Positions 1 to 11,677 of a stretch of 64,000 nucleotides of DNA are shown piece after piece (position 1 is the first letter of the stretch; each line of letters begins with the position of its first letter). This DNA is from Mesodorylaimus sp. YZB2_4. Taxonomy: Eukaryota > Nematoda > Enoplea > Dorylaimida > Dorylaimidae. The stretch spans positions 186,001 through 250,000 of the forward strand of contig JASANH010000895.1 of assembly GCA_030248295.1 (NCBI GenBank), in the 5' to 3' direction. A model generated the notes under the pieces. That model had not been told where the DNA came from. It searched no databases and saw nothing but the letters and a program-made list of their open reading frames with translations. The position numbers and the translations under genes were made by a program.

Positions 1-1448
1 GGTACGTCGGTGCAAGCCCTTAGTGACACTGAAGCAATCGAATTTCCGTTGCCTCGTGTCGGTGGGACGGGATAATCTTGTCCTGATCTACATTACCCTG
101 CTTTGCTAAACCAGTTTCTTCATGCTTATGTTGTACTTGTTTGGTAGCACTTTTTAAACTCTGGGGCTCAACGCTAAAACGTCGTGATTTTGTTGCACTG
201 TGATCCAGTTTATGATATGGCATAGGGAGATCATGAAACAAGCTCTCTCCTCGCTCTCAAACCATTTTGCGTTGTGCGAATGCTAACTGCGTACCTTCGA
301 GGCCTGGTCAGTCAAGAGCGCTAAACTAAATCTAGGTACATTATCCAAACATTTTTGAGACCAACATCTTTGGAGTGTTGGACGGGTGTGCACCTTTTGG
401 GGTCTATCGTCAATGCGTGAAGATATTACTCCCCTGGTGCCAAATGCTGTATTGTAAAATTCGCATCCTTGGCATTCTCAGAGAGCGAGTGAACATTTGA
501 CCAAATTGTTGGTGATAGCAGAGAAGAAACTATGGCTCAGTAAACTATGAAATGCGCATTCTCCGATGTCTAGATGGGCTTAATCCACGCAAAATAAGGT
601 GCCGCATTTACTTCTTGTGACTGATTATTATTAGCCATCAAATACAAGGCATGCAAGATCCTCCATTCCATGAACAATCTGCATGCAATGTCATTGAAGG
701 TCTAATGAGTGTCACCAGCCGCACCCAGTGACATAAATAAAGCTAGTTGTTATGGTCTACTTGTCAACCCTAAAAACCCGCGAGTACATGTGACCAGCCA
801 GTAGCCATGCAGGATCTTTCTTGATCACCTTTTGTCAGCCTGGACCGGCCTGCTTTGAAGGCGCATCAAACCACATGTACTACCTTTCCTAGTTTCATTT
901 CATGAATTTTTTGCTAATGTCACTACTTTTTCAGTCCTGACTCTTCTCACCTGCCCACGATACCCCCTCGAGGACTGGCCGCGTTCGAGCACATGCAATC
1001 TCGAGTGCAAACAGCACCATTCTTCAAAATCTGCCGCCCTCCTCTCAATCTTCCTCTAAATTCCTCAGTGTGACATTATCTTGACTAAGATTATTCCTTT
1101 ACCCATGTATGGAAAATAAATATTTTATTTTGGTGTGTGACAAGCTTTCGTTTAGAATACATGATTTAGTATTTTAAAAAGGCGGTAGTAAAGAATTAAC
1201 ATTGAGTTTTTTCAAATATTTTGCAGCATTTTTTCTTACAATATTTGCATGCTGTCATTGGCGGCATGACATTTAAAAAAATTTTGTCGGCGCATCCTTC
1301 ATCCTTAATTATAACCTGAATTTTTTGCCGTTTACTCGCCAAGTTTTTGATTCCAATGCGAAGGAAGAACACTTTTTTATTGCATGTTACTCTTCTCTTA
1401 TTGACTTGACCTCGTTTGTATCCTTAACAAATTAAGTTTTAGTTCGAA

Positions 1449-1890
1449 TTTGAATTTCCCGCCGTTGAAGTGTTCTTCTCTGCTGCTGTCTTGTAAGTTT
1501 CATGCTCTTAGAGCTACATTAGGAAGAAAAGGGCTAGGATTTTAGATCCACTTTCCCAGATCTGTGTAACTATGAATATTACGTTGGCGCATTGGATGGC
1601 TCATGGAGCGACCTCGTTTTGCTTCTGACACGCGCAAGTATAAGGGAAAATGCGAGCTCTCACAAACCATTCCTTCTGTCATCCGCTGTTATTGTCAGTC
1701 ACTCTTCATAATACACCTTTCCTCTATAACTAAACACCTTTTTTAAAAGTAAATTTTTTAATTTGAATTTCCCGCTTTTTTTGAAATTTTTTGTGTGACC
1801 CGATCCTTCAAGTATTATTATCATTGTTGTGCATGGACAGCTTTCGAAATGAAAAAAAATGTTGATTCTAATTTTTTATAATTTCCCGCC
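1449..1890 (+). promoter_or_regulatory. Cluster of composite CHR + E2F-like motifs
   Basis: Directly visible: TTTGAATTTCCCGCC at 1449-1463, TTTGAATTTCCCGC at 1762-1775 (followed by TTTTTTTGAAA), and TTTCCCGCC at 1882-1890 followed by TTTTAAAA. TTTCCCGCC is the classical E2F/DP core, and TTTGAA or TTTAAA is the cell-cycle homology region bound by the LIN54 subunit of the DREAM/MuvB complex. Three occurrences within 450 bp suggest either a regulatory cluster or a dispersed repeat carrying these motifs. The nearest downstream gene is PIGO, about 2 kb away, so the target is unclear. Confidence 0.35.
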
Positions 1891-2555
1891 TTTTAAAAAC
1901 TACATAGCTTTTTCGTGTGTATTTATTGAGTTGATAAGCGTTTCCATAAATCCTTTGATCCCGATCAATCAATGAGCCATCAAGTTATATCCTGCACACT
2001 TTGTCCGCGTTTTTAAATTTTTTCGGTTTTTCTGTTCAAATTTGACCCTCAACAAAAACTGAAACTTAAAACTTTTGTAATAAGTAACATTTTTCAGCCA
2101 GGAATTGCTCCCCGCACCTCCCTGATTCGATTAAGCTATAAAAAGTTGCCCTGCGCCTCTCCAGACGGTTTTTATGAGGTCTAAAAGTGCAAAAAATGAT
2201 AATTTCACCCGAGTTGTAGGAGAAAGTGAAGTTAGGAAACGGGGAACCCCTCCTGAAGGAGGGCGCCCCTCGGGGAAGAAAAAAAAAAAACAAAAAGAAA
2301 AAAAAAAAAAAGGAAAAACACCACCAAACCCAAAAACCACATGCTTCTCCTGGGTTGTAACGTGAGCCTTGAATCCATCGCGCTCCGTCGCGACACGAGT
2401 GGACCCCCTTCTGAGCACCCTGCAACAATTTGAGGCAATACGTGGTCAAAATAAATGCCAAAAGGCACCAGCAGTGATGTTACCCTGTCGTTTAAACATA
2501 TAGCTGGATCCCCCGCTCTCACACAGCTCCCGATCGGCGTTGTGATCTATCGGGT

Positions 2556-2602
2556 CCATACATACATACATACATAAATACATAGGTACATACATACATA
2601 TA
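2556..2602. repeat. CATA tetranucleotide microsatellite
   Basis: The run is made of CATA/TACA units with a few substitutions (ACATACATACATACATA, then an AAATACATAGGTACATACATACATATAT-like tail). It is a simple sequence repeat with no coding content. Confidence 0.85.
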
Positions 2603-3902
2603 TGACGCGGGACGTTTTTGCCCATAGAGAGATAACCAGTAAAGATTTTTTAAAGATTTTTGCTACACACCTTCCCCAACTAGTCCCTCATATCTATACC
2701 AAATTTTATCGGTTTCGGCCGCTCGGTTCGCGAGTTATTCCAAAAATAAAAAACCTGGTCGGGATTTTCACCCTCGCACCCCTAGTATGAATGGAGCCCG
2801 AACGGAAAAAGATCTTGCAAATTCCTTTAATAGAACTTAATCTAGTGTAAAGTTGCACTAAGAAACGAAATTTCATCGCTTCATGACATCAGGCTGTTGA
2901 GATATCGTTGTTGGTGTGGCACATGTACTACATGGGGGACGCTACCGCGCCCCCATGGATGTCCATACACTGTCGAGAAATATACAGTACATATTATTAG
3001 TGCAAATAGACATGACTAGTTCAGTCAATGATAATCCGGACGTGAGCTTGTAGGTCACTGGTGCCTAGCTTTAGTAAGACTGAATTATCAACGATATCTG
3101 ACCAAAAACCTTCGCGCTTGATCAAGCCTCGGAACCAGCTGCCATATGCTGTGCAAGAAGCTGTTGCCTAGGTCTGTACTGCATGCACTATTCTAGGCGA
3201 AAATCTAATCGCTTGATCGATCTTTGAAATTCGTCTAATGCTCTTCTGCAACATTACTTGACTCGGCAAAAATTCCTGCAGATATTTGCCGATTCCTGCC
3301 AATTATTGCCGATCTTTGTTGATCAATTCCGATTTCTTCTGATCAAATGTCATTAAAGCCGATTTTTGCCGATTCCTGCTGATCTTTACCGATATTTGAA
3401 AGAAGGATTTTCCAGCGACGAGGAAGTGAAATCTTTCTTTCAACAGATATGTGCGCGTTGCACCAACGTTTAACGAATGAATTGGTCTTAGGGGAAGTTA
3501 TGTCGAAAAGGAAGAAGTATAGCATTGCGCAGTTTTAATTTGGGACATCAAAATGTGGTCACAAAAAATTAAAAAACAAAAAACGTGGTCACACTACGAA
3601 CTTTTTGAACTCCCCTCGTAGTGGATTACCACTTCATCCCATCCTGCGATGAATGGTTCGATCCGATTTTCGGAACGAGGTCGGCAATTTCTCAATCGTG
3701 CCGATTCGAGAAAACCTTGCGCCAATTTTTAAAAATTTATACGGTCGAAATTCCCGCGGACCTGAGCATCAACTTGGTTTTCGCCAACTTCTGTCTGCGT
3801 CATAGCGCCAATCAGCGAAATTCATCTACTGATAAGCCCATTTTGGAATCGGTATCGGTCGAGTCGAGACTGATCAGCTGCTATCTTTCGACGCTTCTTG
3901 GG

Positions 3903-6900
3903 ATGAAAAACTTTATACTTCTCAGTGTAATCGTTGCCGGGTTTTCATTCGGTCTTTATTTCTACAGCCGCGGATTTTTATTGACGAGAAATACGCTTCG
4001 AAAAAACAACACATGCACGGACGGGGTGGCATCGAATGACGGCCGATCGATTTGTGTTATAAAACCTCGATTTCGACGAGCTATTTGGATCGTAATCGAT
4101 GCTCTACGATTCGATTTCATTGCTCCGATAGTCATTGATGTAAACGAATATTACCACAATAAATTGAGTGTCGTCCACGAACTTCTGTCTCGTCGACCTC
4201 GAAACAGCCTCTTGTACAAGTTCATCGCTGATGCACCAACAACGACGCTGCAACGACTAAAGGGGCTGACGACAGGGAGTCTTCCTACATTTATTGACGC
4301 TGGGTCAAATTTCGGAGGGACTGAAATTGACGAAGACAATTTGATCGATCAGTTTGTGCGACAAAATCGAAATCTGACCTTTCTCGGGGACGATACGTGG
4401 ATGACATTGTTCCCATCACAATTCGCCCGTTCATTCCCATTCCCTTCTTTCGATGTGAAAGATTTGCACACAGTAGACAATGGAATTTTAGAACATTTAT
4501 TTTACGAATTGCAAGGCAAGAACGGAAGTTGGGACGTGTTGATATCTCACTTTCTTGGAGTCGATCATTGCGGGCACAAGTACGGACCTCATCATCCCGA
4601 AATGGCGGCAAAATTGGGTCAAATGAACGACGTGCTGAGGTTAGTCGGCTCGATTGCTCATTCTAGCAATGAAAAAAGCGACTTTTAAGGCGGGTGATCG
4701 ATAGCATGGATTCGGAGACAATTCTATTTGTGTTGGGCGATCACGGTATGACGCAGTCCGGTGATCACGGAGGGGACAGCGGAGATGAAGTCACTTCTGG
4801 CTTGTTCGTTTATAGTCCCTCTGAATTGCATCGGGAGGAAGTGGTAAGTCGCTAATTCACAGTCTCAGCGTCACAAAAAATTGCATGATAAGTCCTTTTC
4901 ATCGTCTATTATTACGTTATGGAATAATTTATCCAATGATCTCGTTTCTGCTGATTTTTCATGTTGTAAGAAACAGATTTCCATGATGACTTTTCCTTAA
5001 TCATATTTCGTTGTGTCTTATCTCGCATTTTGTTTACATGTTCATGCCCGTTAGCGCTCATTATTGAGGCTTGGGACCATGATAAAATGTATCTATCTAA
5101 AGTCAAGTGATAGGAGAGCAGATTTTGTCGATTTTTCAGAATATCAGGGAAAGTGTGAGCCAGATCGATTTGGTACCGACTATGGCATTGTTGCTGGACG
5201 TACCGATACCATTTTCGAATTTGGGGAAAGTTCTAATCGAGCTATTTCCTGAGCAGATGATCAGATCTCGCGCTGTTGAATTGAATGTAATGCAGGTGAG
5301 CTCGTTCAAGAGTTACTTTTGGTCTGGTCGTTATCTTAGCAGCACGATTTCAGATTTTCCGATTCAGCGATATGTACATGACCAATTTTCACGATCAATT
5401 ATTGATCGGTCAATTACAACCTTTATTCAAAACCTACTACGCTCAAGAACCAGGCGAATTGACGACTGAGAAATACCTGGAATATGTGAATCGTATTTCT
5501 CGTATTTTCGTGGAGTGCTGGGCTAAATTCCATATCGGCTGGATGGCGCTGGGAGTGGTTACGTTATTCGAAACGTTCTTTTGGTTGCTCTCCTATTTGA
5601 TCGATCGAACCAATAGTATCAAAGGACGTCGACTATTTCTGAAAGCGACGTCGTTCGTGTTGTCGTTGTGGGTGGTCGTGACGAGGCAGGAGACTGTTCC
5701 TCCTCTGGTCGGCATATTTTTCGGGCTACCGATTATCTTCCACGTCCACACCATCGTCATTTCTCTGTGGCAGTCAGATAATGGCTCAGATGGTGGTCAC
5801 GATAAAGCAACGGGTATATTTGGTGGTTTGCTGTTGGTCATTCACGGATTGTCACAATTTTCCAACAGCTTTATTGTCTACGAGGACGTATTATCGCATT
5901 ATTTCACTGCTGCGCTTTTCGTCATTTTATTATGGAATTCTATGAAACCAACGAAAGTGGCCTCGTTACTGAAGCAGACAGCGGGCGAAAAGAAAAAGAA
6001 ACATGGTTCGACCATGTCCAAATTCCTGCAATATTTGGATTTTAAGTTTGGTTTTGCAACGATTGTCTGGTGTGGTCTGGTTCTGATACTATTGCGATCG
6101 ACCACCTTATTTGGACGATGTCGGGAAGAACAAGCGCCTTGCGTGTCGTCCGTGTTCACGCTGCCCTTCGCCAGTTTATTGGACGATAATACGAAAGCGG
6201 CTCGGATGTGCGTGTCGATGGTTTGTCTGCTACTGGTCTACTGGCTGCCCAGACGATTCCTGGTCTACAATGGCCACTTGACTGGCGATACCATATTGGG
6301 CGTGGTGATGGACGTAGGACACACGCTGATGATGCTGTTGACCATGGCCTATTGGGCGATGCAGTGGGTCCAGGAGCAGCGCGTGGCGAGTATATCGGCT
6401 AATGCCCACTTGGTCCCGCCCTGGGTATGCTACTCCATATTCGCCACCATCCTAGTACTGTATCTGATCAGTCCTATCCTGACGACGGTACGAGAAATGG
6501 AGGTGGGCAAAGGAAGGACGCGACCAGTGTCCTTGACTGGAGATGAGGCATTGACCGAGCCGGAAGTGGTAAGACGAGCTTATCAACATTTGAAATCAAA
6601 TTGGCGTTATTATTTGAGTCAATCGACCGAGGCGAGTAAGGAGCAAACGAGTTGGGCCGCATTCGGCTTGGCGTCGGGCTATTCGGGGCCGTTGGTTGCC
6701 TTGTGGGTGACGTGGTCGTTGTTGGTTACTTTGATATTGGGTGATGGATTTACGTTTCCCTCATTAGCATTTAACATCGTGGCAGTGGCCGTGTTGGAAT
6801 TGAGTTCGGCGAGTGGTAAGCAAGTTCTGTTTGTGGGGGGGGGAGGGTGAGCCTGGGCCTGTTTTCCCCCTGCCCCTTATGATAATGGATCTAGCAGGTG

Positions 6901-8218
6901 CTGTTATCTCATAATTGTGAAAGGCAGTAAAAAAAATTTAAAAATAAAAAATGGCGGGAAGAGTTCGGTATGTGCAAATTAGACCTTGGTCCCAGGCTTT
7001 GTCCATGCGTGAGTAACAAATGTTCTCTTTGTAGCAAGGAAGAATACGTTATTATTTATTGTTACTCTGTGCGAGCTTTCGAGTCACTTCTTTTATTCAT
7101 TTGGTCATCAGCCCACGTTCGCCACGATTCCATGGGAAGCTGCGTTTATTGGTGTGCCGGGAAATTTCCGGTTTCGTTGGGTGCAGGGTGGCATGGTGGT
7201 CCTACGCATCGGCGCTGCTCACTTGCTCGTAGCCTTGCTAGTACCATTGAAGGCGTGTTGGCCATATTATGGACGCAAGCTGGGCATTTTCGCTGTGAGA
7301 AGGTCGTCCAGTGCGTCTGCTGAGTCGAACGATGACCAGCTGGGGACTGAGGCTGAGCTGATACGACGCCAAGATGGGTTCATGTCGGATGTGGTCTATT
7401 TGAATTGTGCATTCTTGGCTGCGGCGGCTGTGAAGGTAGGACTGCTCGGTGGAGGGTCGATTTGTTAGTGTTGGGTGGCTCCTTCCAGGCTGCCAGCTCT
7501 AGCGCAAGGAGAGGCAGTGGCCCTAGGGGGTAAGTCAAAGTCATAATTCACAGCATCCAACTGAACCGACCCGAGGGGCGGGCTGCTTCCTGGTCCGATC
7601 CAGCTGCCGGATCGGCAGTTGAAATTTTCCGGGGGCAATGGTTATGTGGCATACTATACTGAGCCAGTCCTGACTTATCCCACAAAGAGGTATAACCCCA
7701 CTTTAGGCGCTGGTCAGTTCTCTCCCATGTCCTTTTCAGGGTGGGCTGTTAGAAACAGGGCAGTTTGGGTGGGCGTAGTGCCAGTTATGCAATCATCCCT
7801 GTTGCATGCATAGGGCCCTTCGATCTCTGTGCTGTGAACGTACACTTATCTGTGTACCCGCAAACCTGTACAGGGCCCCTGTATTGTATCTAGAATCGTC
7901 CGTGCGAGGGCGACTGGGGATACGGACCATGGGCATGGCTAATGGTGGGGGAGATCCATGAATATTGTTGATCCCAGACAAGGCCCTTCATGAGCATTCA
8001 CTTTCTAGGTGTTGTGCGCAACCCTGGCTTCGGCCATCCATCGACGTCACCTGATGGTTTGGAAAGTGTTTGCACCCAAGTTCATTTTCGATGGAATTCA
8101 TTTTTTGTTGATTTGTGGTGCAGTCATTGTTCAGTACTTGTTTGTGGCTCGATTGCACAAGGCCTTGACACAAAGATTTTTAGGTGCTGAATTTGTCAAG
8201 CAACAGAAAAGGAAGTAA
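3903..8218 (+). CDS. PIGO: GPI ethanolamine phosphate transferase 3 (PIG-O)
   Basis: This enzyme transfers phosphoethanolamine to the third mannose of the GPI anchor precursor in the ER membrane. Exons: 3903-4639, 4690-4843, 5140-5295, 5354-6815, 6964-7008, 7035-7435 and 8009-8218, giving 1054 residues (human PIG-O is about 1090). A signal-anchor opens the protein. The alkaline-phosphatase-like catalytic half follows: IDALRFDF near residue 66 with the metal-binding Asp, GLTTGSLPTFIDAGSNF, DDTW, HFLGVDHCGHKYGPHH and GDHGMT...GDHGGDS. The second half is many transmembrane segments and ends with the family motif RRHLMVWKVFAPKFIF. ATG 3903 begins the hydrophobic anchor; the frame is open further upstream but without an ATG or conserved content. 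The short fifth exon (45 nt) and its acceptor are the least certain part. Perilipin follows on the same strand with 377 bp between stop and start. Confidence 0.93.
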
Positions 8219-8583
8219 ATGGTTGAATTTGGTCCGGAGCAGTGCTTGGCTTATGTGTGCCTGGACTATGGGGCGCGTTATTATTCCGTTAGCCGTGTGC
8301 CGGTCAGCTGGCTGGAAGGCGAAGGGAAAAGCTTTGCTCTTTCCACTTTGCACGTTGGGTCCACGTTGCCACGAGGGGAAGTTGTTTACGAGTAGCTGAT
8401 GAGATTCTCCGCAGACTGTACTTCGCCCTTACGTGAATAATGCACTTGGTGACATCGCGTTTTGTACTTTGCTCGTGGGCTAGCCACACGTTTCGTTCTC
8501 GTTTTCTAGATTCAGCCGGCGCTGGTGTCGGAAGAAGATCAGTGAAGAAAGCGGACGTGTTCGAGTTCTACTAAATGTACTAC

Positions 8584-8585
8584 AG
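8584..8585 (+). promoter_or_regulatory. Splice acceptor 10 bp before perilipin ATG
   Basis: A TACTAAA branch-point-like box followed by TGTACTACAG ends at 8585, only 10 bp before ATG 8596. No matching upstream donor is obvious in the 377-bp spacer after PIGO. This could be the acceptor of a 5' UTR intron or of a spliced-leader trans-splicing event. If used, it removes the in-frame ATG at 8575, which is why ATG 8596 was chosen. Confidence 0.45.
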
Positions 8586-8595
8586 GCAACGAAAA

Positions 8596-11315
8596 ATGGA
8601 GGCCGAGAATCAAGTGTTTATTTATCGTGTTGGTCAATTGCCGGTCGTCAAAGCCGCTTGCGAACGAGCCATATCTGTTTATGGTGCAACGAAAAGTTAC
8701 AACAATTTTTTGAATTCAACTTTACAAATGGCCGAGGACACGGTCAAATACGCTGCAGAGACGGATGCTGTGAAGAAAGTGTTGCATAATCCCAGTAAGT
8801 CGATTTTAAAAGGTTTAGATTCGGAGTTCGACAGAGATTCGTTTTTGTTGGAGATCGCAATGAGGTAACGACGAAAATTTCGCCGCCATTTTTTGAATTT
8901 TTTTTTTCGGCGAGGAAAATGTTTTTTGTTGCTAAAAACCATGCGATAAAGGCATCTGCTAAATAGGTCACCTTTTTTTTGAATTTGTTATCTTATGAGT
9001 TATCAATGGACCCCAGTACCTTTACCCGTTTCGTGGTCCCTCTTGCGGAACCGTATGCTCACTTGTACAAACAGTGCCATACGATTTTAACACGACTTGA
9101 GATCTGCGATTATGCGGAATTGATTGGCGAGACAATCGATCGATAAAAAATTTCAAAAGTATATCATGTTCTCAAATGGCATTCGAAAAGCCCTGGAGGT
9201 CCGCAAAAAAGTTACAACTGTCGTTTGAGACAATATGCAATATTTGGGAGCACTATCTTCCCGCATTTGCATCTTTATGTCAGAAATAGGGCGACCAAGG
9301 AAGGGCTACAACGGATAGTGTTTCAACCCAGGGCTTCCATTGGTCATGGCTTGTTTTTCCTTGTAGTTATTTCCGTGGCCAACCACATCGCTGTTGGACA
9401 ATTGGATAAGCTGGAAGAGAAGTACCCTGCCATCAAGAAGACGCCGGATGAGGTGAGCGCTTTGGAGCTATTGCCCTTTTGACACTATAAGTCATTTTTT
9501 TAGTTGTGGGATGCCAGCAAGGATTACTACGAGAGTAGTCGTATCAAAGACGGAGTCGACAAATTGTATTCTGCCAAGGATTATAGCATGGCTACGGTAA
9601 GGGGAAATGGGCAGTGGGGTTGGGAAACTGTCAGAGTAGAAGAAATATGGTTTCTAGATCGGCAACACCCGTGATTATTGCAAAGACGTCGTGTCGGGTA
9701 AGACACCCGCCTTCAAGGTATTCTCCGATTTGACACGATGCAGTTTGTTGGTCTTGAATGGAGTGCTCGATTATTCGGACGCGTTCATCGACAAGTACGT
9801 GGCGGTCGAGAGTGCAGAGGAACCGACGCAGTCTAGTAAGATTATAAGAGCGTCCTTTTCTAATGCGCCAGGCTGAAGTGTGATCAAACCAATTTCAGGT
9901 TCAGCAGACTTATTCCTCATCAGCCGCGTTCATTCGATGTCTGAGAAGGCTTACAATGGATTGAAATATCGTGCTTCAACGAAATACGGAGAAACTAAGG
10001 ATTACATTTTGCAAACCCTGGGTGACCTACATACTGCCATGGCATTGGTAAGTGCTTGGGTGTTCGATTTATTCTGACTAATTTAAGGCGTGATTGCAGA
10101 TGGAATACGCAAAAAATACATCGTCGTGGCTAAATCAGAAAACAGTCACCACTTTGACGGCTGCTCAAGAACAAGCGAAGAATTTATGGAACGAGATTCA
10201 ACGCCGCGCAGAACCTGTTGGCAAAAAGGTAAAGATTTCGAAGGTGTGAAGTGGGAAATTTTTGATGGCTTCTTGTTTCAGTCGGAGATCGTTCTGCTGA
10301 ATTTGGCCCAAGGATTGGCTTCTATCATGGCGTCATTGTCGGATCAAATTCTCAAATATTCGGCACCATATTTGCCCGAAAATGCGGAGAAGAACGCAGC
10401 AGCAGCTGTTAACTATGCGAATGAATTAAGGGATATATTTACAAAGGTATGTCGATAGGTGGGTGCTCACGGGTGCTTGTTTGATCAGGTGCGTTTTTCC
10501 AGGCTCAAACCTTGGGCGATTTGCGGGACGAAGTGATCGCAGAAGCGAAGGACAAGATCGGCTATGTCCGAGAGGGGTTGGTCAACGCCATTGATTATTT
10601 CGTCGATTTCCCTCCCGTCTGCTGGCTGGTGAGTCGTGTAGGGGGCCTGGTAGTGTGGGAAGTGGAAGGAAAGTAGGAGACTAGATTTTTGGCGGTCTAA
10701 TCAGTGGGGACTGTTTTGCTTAGGTGCCTGGTCGTTTACGTTCGACTAGTCCGTCGCCAAGTGCAATTTCAATTAACAGTAGTATCTTGAGCAGCGATGA
10801 TAGTGGATTGTTCTATGATACTAATTGAGCGTAGATTTGGACATACAGTCTTTTTGGAATGATAGTTTTATGTTCTGCTTGATTTTACTACTTTTTCCGT
10901 ATGTTTTGTAACTTTGATTTGGCGAAGATGTTGGTTCAAATGCACGCGTTGGTGTGGCTGGGTGCGCACTACTGGTGAGTGCTCGACTCGCGGCTGGGGA
11001 AATCATTTTGCGGTGTGTCCCTTCATCCTCGAATGCATACCCTCGTCTGAGATGACATGAAACATTAACGTGATTGAAAGTTTTGGCGGTGATTCAATGA
11101 GGATGGGAGGGAGCTGAGCACAGTTTTTATTGGAAAGGTTTAATGTGAGCCAGAAAATAAAGTGATTCGTTTTGCAGGCCTTGGACTTGAATGGGATGGA
11201 ATTGAACGAGGATGAACTGATCCATATGGACCGCGATACCCGTCGTCCTGGGACACCGCGTTTTTATTTGCCCATTATCGAACCGAGACCGACCAGCCGC
11301 GTCCACAGTGGATGA
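8596..11315 (+). CDS. PLIN: Perilipin (lipid droplet coat protein), long 3' isoform
   Basis: Perilipins coat lipid droplets and regulate lipase access. Exons: 8596-8794, 9367-9452, 9504-9596, 9658-9835, 9899-10047, 10100-10228, 10282-10446, 10503-10628, then terminal exon 11178-11315, giving 420 residues with the frame intact. The N-terminal PAT domain is clear: VGQLPVVKAACERA near the start, then NHIAVGQLDKLEEKYPAIKK, matching the family pattern of LPVV...A and GLDKLEEKLP. The middle consists of amphipathic 11-mer-like repeats (YYESSRIKDGVDKLYSAKDY, KYGETKDYILQTLGD), and the C-terminal part is a helix-bundle-like region. An alternative last exon at 10724-10828 gives a second protein end. The gene sits between PIGO and SCAMP, all on one strand with spacers under 400 bp. 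Confidence 0.88.
10724..10828 (+). CDS. PLIN: Perilipin alternative last exon
   Basis: After the exon ending at 10628, a second acceptor (CTTAG|GTGCCTGG) opens an in-frame exon with its own TGA at 10826-10828. It encodes a Ser-rich tail (RLRSTSPSPSAISINSSILS... ending LFYDTN). Splicing to it yields 409 residues instead of 420. Both terminal exons start in the same phase, so they are mutually exclusive. A canonical AATAAA at 11157-11162 lies between the two and could end the short transcript. The Ser/Pro-rich tail offers phosphorylation sites that the other isoform lacks. Confidence 0.6.
   Translation: MPGRLRSTSPSPSAISINSSILSSDDSGLFYDTN
11157..11162 (+). terminator. Poly(A) signal between the two perilipin last exons
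   Basis: AATAAA lies 329 bp after the stop of the alternative exon and about 15 bp before the acceptor of the distal terminal exon. Use of this signal would remove the distal exon, and splicing to the distal exon would remove this signal, the usual layout of a competing splice/polyadenylation switch. Confidence 0.5.
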
Positions 11316-11649
11316 TGCGTTTTCAATTTTGATTTGGCAGGTTTTTAACTATGTTATGGGTTTTACCTACTGGTTTTATGGCACATAATATGAATTGGTA
11401 TCGATAATATGTTAGAACAGTGAAATATAATTAATGACCATATTGACTTCCCAATTTGGGGCAGTGTGGAACTAGCGTGAATCCGAGGTGTAGTAAATTC
11501 TGGAAGTTTGAATTTCGCGCTTGATTTGCAGGCACAAATTGTGGGCTGCTTGTGCGCGCGTGCGGATGACTCATTGCACTGTAAAATTTGCATACAAGAA
11601 GGGACGATGGTTGCTGTTATTTTATTTGACACAAAAATTTATCGATTTC

Positions 11650-11651
11650 AG
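11650..11651 (+). promoter_or_regulatory. Splice acceptor in SCAMP 5' leader
   Basis: ATTTATCGATTTCAG ends at 11651, 26 bp before the SCAMP ATG. It resembles the acceptors used inside these genes. It could belong to a 5' UTR intron or a trans-spliced leader. Confidence 0.35.
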
Positions 11652-11677
11652 TTAATTCTCGAACGGATCAAGTGGTC

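Larger units (their letters stand above)
1..3902. other. Gene-free AT-rich region upstream of PIGO
   Basis: I find no exon that I can support here. The stretch is AT-rich and holds low-complexity DNA: an A-rich purine tract at about 2277-2312, a CATA tetranucleotide microsatellite at about 2556-2602, and a degenerate GCCGAT-containing repeat at 3260-3400. Three copies of a TTTCCCGCC motif lie at 1455-1463, 1768-1775 (one base short) and 1882-1890; the first two are preceded directly by TTTGAA. Short open frames in the region have no ATG with conserved content. Confidence 0.6.

Noticed and set aside
20-241. Minus-strand open frame at the left edge
   Set aside because: It does not start with ATG, has no recognisable motif and no clear splice context. 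An exon of a gene to the left cannot be excluded.
2066-2522. Open frames rich in Phe or Lys around 2.1-2.5 kb
   Set aside because: They are translations of an A/T-rich low-complexity tract in several frames and have no domain.
3621-3902. N-terminal extension of PIGO
   Set aside because: The frame is open but begins without an ATG, and the family starts with the hydrophobic anchor at 3903.
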